64,000 nt of DNA from Miscanthus floridulus (taxonomy: Eukaryota > Streptophyta > Magnoliopsida > Poales > Poaceae): NCBI RefSeq assembly GCF_019320115.1, contig NC_089585.1, positions 143,857,769 to 143,921,768 on the forward strand, in the 5' to 3' direction. The notes under the pieces were generated by a model. The model worked only from the letters and a program-made list of their open reading frames with translations. It searched no databases and was not told the DNA's origin. The translations under genes and the position numbers were made by a program. Each line of letters starts with the position of its first letter. Within the stretch, counting starts at the first letter, position 1. Shown here in pieces: positions 59,117 through 64,000 of the stretch.

Positions 59117-59302
59117 GGCCCTCCTTGGCGCAGCTCCCGGGGGCTCCGGCGCCTCATCTCGCAGCACTGTAGCAGGAGACGTTTCGGAAATCAAGACAAA
59201 AAATGAACTGGAGAGAGCCGGAGCCGGTGAAACCGGCTTCGTGCTACAGTACTGCTACAGTATCCGGATCCGGAGCCGGTGGAGCCCTGTCAAATAGAGC
59301 TC
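59117..59302. mobile_element. Possible small MITE
   Basis: Starts ggccctccttggcgcagctcc and ends ggagccctgtcaaatagagc. The outer bases are roughly inverted, and 'ccggagccggtg' recurs inside. Target duplication not seen; tentative. Confidence 0.35.
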
Positions 59303-60570
59303 TTTGGACTGCCTCTGAGGTGGCGTTGGGCTAGTATAGACTATTGAGCTTAAATCGATAACTAGTGCACACTGAATTTTTTTCAACAAACAATGCAGCG
59401 AGAATTCTTTCCATCTATTGCAGAGGCAAACAATGGAGCAAACACAGGCAGCACAGAGTGCAGGCTGACACTCCAACAACAGTGCCAAACAAGCGTACAC
59501 AATATATACAACTAAAATGGCTCACTTCAGGAATAGCACTTGCAACATTAAAAAGCCAGATTGAAAAGTACCGCTCGGCTGATTTGTTGTGGAAAAAAAA
59601 TAATGTCTTAAATCCTAAATATCATAGCTGATAAGTTCAAACAAACATAGAGAATACTACTATTTGTCAAAAAAAAAAACTACTAGTACTACTACGTCTA
59701 AAGAAACAAACAACCTCAAGAGAGATCCATGCATCACTCGTCGTCCTGCAAAACCAGCTTTGTATTAGCCTGGACTGTATGAACTACTTGTGTGGCTGCT
59801 CCTTCTTTCTATTCACTAAAATATGTCGATTAGATTAGTATTTTTATTTAGGGAATTTGGTGTTTCTGCTCTATGCTACAAACTCCTATGATGATTTTAT
59901 CCTACTTTTTTTTAACTTTGTACATGCTCATTACCTCCCCTTAGGGTGGTGAGTTCGAGTCTCAAGGGACTTACTCTTTATTTGTGGTTTCGGCCGCAGT
60001 GACAAGGGAAAAAAAAACTTCCTCATCTGACCCACATCTAAAACACAGATCTGTGGTTAGCTCATCTCACAGAACTATGGTACAGCTGTGTATGAACGGA
60101 GCAAGAATTCAGGGGTTTTCTCGAGAAAATCTTCTTAAACCAAAATACCTAGGAGCTGTGTAGCCACGTAGACCGAGTTTTTTTTTAAAATTTTGTGATT
60201 TTAACGAAGTAGCCGTTTACCCGCTCCTCGTAGTACCACCTACGCTGAGTTGATTAAATGACAAAAAAAAACACTCATGCAAAAGGACATCCATACCCCT
60301 CAGATCTTTTTCTCCCTCACCAGTTACTCTTCCCTCTCCTCGGGGAATGAGATCGCCTAACTTCACAGCATACGACTGCACCTACAGTCAGCATAATCAG
60401 CACCGTCCGCTGCTGATCCAACGTCTCCACGTATAGGCTAAGCACTCTGGCTGTCGTGCTCCTCTGCTACATGGGCCTTGGCCCAAGAATAACACCGCCA
60501 CTCCCGTATTTGGCGGCGTCTTTTCCTTTTTGGCGCGAATACTGCGTGCTTTCCCGCTAGCGAAGGTTAA

Positions 60571-60596
60571 GCGTCGGCGTCGGCGTCGGCGTCGGC
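60571..60596. repeat. (GTCGGC)n microsatellite
   Basis: Four uninterrupted GTCGGC units with partial flanking units, in a GC-rich stretch ahead of the FAR1-related gene. Confidence 0.9.
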
Positions 60597-60815
60597 CATC
60601 GGCTTTCTTGCAAGCACGGGCGTCAGGCGTCGGCGATCGGCTGTTGCCTGTGTTGTGCACCAGAAATATGTTTGCAGGTTTGCGCTGCTTCTCTCCTCTC
60701 CACGTGTGTTTGATTGCATCAGTTTTCTTCTAATTTATTTGCTATCCTCTACTACCTCAGCTTATGTTGGAATTGATTAAAGAAGAAATGTCAACTTGCT
60801 TTCAGAATATATGAG

Positions 60816-62745
60816 ATGGAAAAAAAGAGGTGTGTGACCCATGCCTGTTTCTTTCTCCCCATGCGTTCAGACACATTTCAGTTGCTTATTGAATATTTCG
60901 TGTGCTATAGGGATGAGTTTTCTTCAAATTTCGCACCTCAAGTTGGCATGGAATTCAACAGTACACATGAGGCTTGGTTGTTTTGGGTCAACTATGGTGG
61001 TCAAAAATGTTTTGAGGTTAGAAAAAGATACTCAAACAAAAGAAAATCAGATGGAAAGATTAGGTCGTGCAGATTTATTTGTGCGAATGAGGGTCACAGA
61101 TTGAAAGATAAAAGAGATCATTTAATAAAGTCTCCGAGAGCTGAAACTAGAACTGATTGTGAAGTTCGCATGGGTCTCGTACTAGACCGGGAGAAAGGAA
61201 ATTATAAAGTCACTGAGGTGATTTTGGAACACAATCACACCCTTCAGTTGCCACAAACCTCACATTTGTTGGTGTCTCAAAGGAAAATTTCAGAGCTACA
61301 AGGTTTTGAAATTGAGACGGCTGACGATGCAGGAATTGGACCCAAAGCTGCACATGAGTTGGCTTCTATCCAAGTTGGTGGCTCAGCTCATCTCAGTTAC
61401 ACTCTTCAAGACCACAAGAACTATTTAAGGGCCAAGCGCCAACGTGAGATGGCATATGGTCAAGCTGGAAGCATGCTTATGTATTTTCAAGAAAAAATTG
61501 CCGAGAACCCATCATTCCAATATGCATTGCAAATGGACCGGGAAGAACAAATAGCTAACATTTTCTGGGTTGATGCTAAAATGCTCACTGACTATGCATA
61601 TTTTGGTGATGTTGTTAGTTTTGATACTACTTTTGGAACAAACAGGGAGAGTAGGCCTTTTGGAATATTTGTTGGGTTCAATCAATTTAGAGAAACTGTG
61701 ATTTTTGGTGCTGTTCTCATGTACGATGAGACATTTGAGTCCTTCAAATGGCTATTTGAGACCTTTCTAAAAGCACATAATGGCAAGCAACCAAAAACAA
61801 TCTATACCGATCAAGATGTAGCAATGAGAAAGGCTGTTAAGGAGGTCTTTTTGGAATCTTGGCATGGTCTATGCACTTTTCACATTATGCAGAACGCTGT
61901 CAAGCATCTTGCTGAACGTGACGATGAAGAATCAGATACTCCTCCAAAAAGAAAGAATGAAGACAATAAGGAAGAACCAAGTATTCTCGTAGATTTTAGT
62001 GCATATATGTATGAGTATGAAGATGAAGAAACATTTCAAGAAGCATTTAACACTATGAGGACAAAGGCCAGCAAGCAAACTTGGTTGGATAGTATATATA
62101 AGGTGCGTCCTATTAGTCAACGAGGCACTTGACATGGTTAGCAAGCAAGTCGAAGAAGAAATCATGAGTCTTCCTAGTGCAGTGAATCCAACCAATGTTC
62201 CCACAAATGATTCTCCCCCAATTGATTTGTTGAGTACAGCAAGCCTAAAGAAAAAGCACGTGGAAACTAAAACCTCAAAGCGCAAAAAAGCTTGGTTTGA
62301 AAAGATGCGCAGAGTTACAAAGAAAAAGGAAAATGATCCAAAGGTATGTGGTAACACAAAATATATCATATTTCCTAATACTGTGTTTAATGGGCACATG
62401 TTCAGTTTTATTTCTTTTATTTGAAGGAACAAGAAACTGCAAAGAAGGGAGGTAAGAAAAAGAAAAAAGAAGATGCAGTACAAGAAACAACATCAATACA
62501 AGACACTGCAGCAGTACAAAATATTTATCCTAGTACTTCTTTGCCCATGAATGAAATGCCTGAACCATACATGACCATCAATACCTTCTCTCAGATATTG
62601 AAGGTGATATTTCAATCTAATACATCATTTTTCTAAACCATACATGGCCATCAATACATTCCTCATTTGTTTTTTTGAATCTTTTATTTTGCAGGGGCAA
62701 TCACAGATGATGTTATTGCTGACTTCTAGTAGTTTAGGAGAATAG
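60816..62745 (+). pseudogene. FAR1-related sequence (FRS) gene with internal deletion
   Basis: The FAR1/FHY3 family are transcription factors derived from Mutator-like transposases. The first block (60816-62104) encodes the FAR1 zinc-binding DNA-binding domain (GMEFNSTHEAWLFWVNYG ... SCRFICANEGHR ... LEHNHTLQLP, about residues 44-145). The MULE transposase core follows, with VVSFDTTFGTN and YTDQDVAMRKA carrying the first catalytic-type Asp residues, then HGLCTFHIMQNAVKHL. After TWLDSIYK (62104) the rest of the MULE domain and the SWIM zinc finger are absent. Sequence resumes about 10 bases on, in another frame, in the C-terminal tail (VNEALDMVSKQVEEEI, about 62115-62343). Two further exon-like blocks have good splice sites (62427-62603, 62695-62745, stop TAG). 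The true first exon may start at an acceptor near 60910 (gctatag). The deletion plus frame change make a functional FRS protein unlikely. Confidence 0.82.
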
Positions 62746-62820
62746 CTTTCGGAAAATAGCCTCCTGAAACATAGATTGTTTAGGAGAATAGCTTTTGGAA
62801 TAGCCTCCTGAAACATTTTT
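62732..62820. repeat. Short imperfect tandem duplication after the FRS stop
   Basis: The unit tttaggagaatagctttcgg...tagcctcctgaaac occurs twice, starting at about 62733 and 62789, with small internal differences. The first copy overlaps the last codons of the FRS tail. Confidence 0.7.
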
Positions 62821-63073
62821 GCATCTCTGAACATTCTGGGGCTTGCATCTCTGAACGAACAGACCATTTTGTGCATCACTGAACTTGCAACAATCAGTTA
62901 CTTTTTCTTGAATTCCAGGACAATTTACAACACAATGACAATCTATACAATTTGCATGATTTTTTGTGCTTTCGATACAATCACAAGTTACATAGTAGTC
63001 AACACAAGGTGCTTAGCTACATTCCAAAAGTGATCAGGCAAAATCACTCAAAAGTGATCAGGCAAAATCTCCT

Positions 63074-63529
63074 GGACAGTGAGAGACTGGAGCATCCCGA
63101 TACCCATCGCCCAGCCCTCTCCTAGATCGCCCAAGGGCCTTTGTCTCTGCCCTGTTCCGGAATACTTGGTAGAAGTAGTAGTAGACACCTGACAGTAACA
63201 CAAAAAATCAGGCTAAATCACCGGCAAGGATCAGGCAAAATCACTCAAAAAATTCAGACAAGGAAGGGGAAAGAGGAAGGATGCGGACCAGGTACAACTA
63301 GCGAGCGGCGCCGTCCTTGAACGCCAGCTTCGAGGGGTCGCGCTCCATCTACTACCGCGCGTTCACCTACGCCAACAAAAACCTCAAAATTTCAGCAACC
63401 GAGAAATCCAGGGCGAAGGTCGGCAACGAGGCGTCGTCAGCCACGTACAGTGTGGAGCGGGTAGATAAGGAGCTGGGCGATGATCCCGCCGCCGGCACCG
63501 GCGAGGTCGTTGATCAGCGCGTCTGACAT
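63074..63529 (-). pseudogene. Peroxisomal NAD carrier (PXN/PMP38-type) pseudogene fragment
   Basis: The minus strand encodes pieces of a mitochondrial-carrier-family protein of the peroxisomal NAD transporter type. Exon 1 (63529-63449) reads MSDALINDLAG, GGGIIAQLLIYPLHT and ends at a GTACGT donor. Exon 2 (63366-63298) follows a gtag acceptor and should read VNARQQTERDPSK. Here both Gln codons are TAG (63354-63349) and the next Thr is ATG. The block closes at another TAG (63300-63298) where Gln is expected. The following exon part (GWERLYGG region) is missing. Exon 3 (63188 to about 63074) has GVYYYFYQVFRNRAE, then a small deletion that shifts the frame after GLGDG. The remaining carrier repeats are absent. 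The introns are kept, so this is a DNA-level fragment, not a processed copy. Confidence 0.85.
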
Positions 63530-64000
63530 CTCCGCCCGCTCGTAGGAGACCAAAACGAGGATGGCACGTACGGCCGGACGGCGACGGCGGCGCAGCTCGA
63601 CTAGAACAACGAAGACGGCAGCGTCGATTTTTCTTTATTCACGGGAGCTCTCAGCAACCGCAGGTCTGTGTGGGCTGTGATGGGCCTTTCCATTGTGCAG
63701 CCCATGTCACTTTGGTGGGTGTGTCGTCGGATCAGCAACGAATAGCACAGATGTGCCTGACTGCAGGTGCAGTCGTTTTCACCGAAGTTAGGTGATCTTG
63801 TTCCCTCCTCGGACGCTCAAAGCGTCGTGGATAGGAGCGCTCGCGCAATGCGTCACCTAGGGTTCCGTCGGCGGCCACTGCAGGGCGGCGCGCCTCCCGG
63901 AGGACTTTACCGGCGGCACCCCTCCTTCCCCGCGACGTCCACCCAGGCGTAGGAGCACTCGCGCGAGCAAGTGCGGTCCCGGGCTGGGCGCCCGGCGGTC
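63530..64000. other. GC-rich terminal stretch, no gene recognised
   Basis: Upstream side of the carrier pseudogene, probably its former 5' UTR and promoter at 63530-63640. The short + strand frame near 63770-63950 is Arg/Pro-rich and compositional. Nothing else recognised to the window end. Confidence 0.5.

Larger units (their letters stand above)
57562..60815. other. Kazal-gene 3' region and intergenic repeats
   Basis: The first 300 bases are probable 3' UTR. Then come an A run (58012-58025), one GTTCG-family MITE, a possible second small MITE and AT-rich sequence. I recognise no gene between 58850 and 60815. Confidence 0.5.

Noticed and set aside
59722..59746. Possible last exon on the minus strand (tgcag then codons for Asp-Asp-Glu-stop)
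   Set aside because: Too short to support. No upstream exons could be found at higher coordinates.
59930..59985. B-box-like gagttcgagtctc, possible fourth SINE
   Set aside because: No convincing A box at the right distance and no duplication; B-box-like matches occur by chance.
62134..62424. 96-codon + strand frame considered as a separate small gene
   Set aside because: Its sequence (VSKQVEEEIMSLPSAVN, Lys-rich tail) reads as the FRS C-terminal tail continuing after the deletion, not an independent gene.

Overview
The window is nuclear DNA from a grass (Poaceae). It has spliced genes with very GC-rich first exons and AT-rich introns, tRNA-derived SINEs, Stowaway-type MITEs, an RTE-type LINE and nested Ty3-gypsy LTR retrotransposons. 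The repeat content suggests a panicoid or andropogonoid grass, but the species cannot be fixed from sequence alone. A run of 100 N (38345-38444) marks a scaffold gap.

Gene island 1 (about 5.7-24.9 kb) has three apparently intact genes, all on the + strand. They are an 11-exon cytosolic-type NAD kinase (5948-11733), a two-exon LRR receptor-like pseudokinase (13103-16333) and an eight-exon RETICULATA-RELATED chloroplast membrane protein (21398-24851). Two introns carry SINE insertions with perfect 17- and 18-bp target-site duplications. The spacers hold Stowaway MITEs and at least six copies of a 'GTTCGgct'-ended MITE family.

From 25 to 32.8 kb no gene is recognised. This stretch holds a third SINE, a 147-bp tandem duplication, a roughly 970-bp foldback element made of two arms of about 480 bp, and an element full of CAACAT/GAAACACTT subrepeats.

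From 32.8 to 53.9 kb lies a transposon graveyard. A decayed RTE-like LINE is split by a 1.6-kb insertion. After the N gap come three overlapping Ty3-gypsy elements: A (minus), B (plus, with an antisense extra ORF) and C (minus). The matching halves that simple nesting would require are not in the window. A short L1-type LINE fragment abuts C.

From 54 to 64 kb lies a second, damaged gene area. It has the last two exons of a 20S proteasome alpha subunit gene (PAG1 type) with no upstream exons in the window, and a 686-bp Ds-like hAT element with a perfect 8-bp duplication just upstream of a small secreted Kazal-type inhibitor gene. It ends with a FAR1-related gene that has lost its middle and a peroxisomal NAD carrier (PXN-type) pseudogene with three nonsense codons that look like C-to-T changes at CAG.

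I found no CRISPR array, operon or clearly new molecular system. The most informative signals are the transposon architecture, the long hairpin and the gene fragments.
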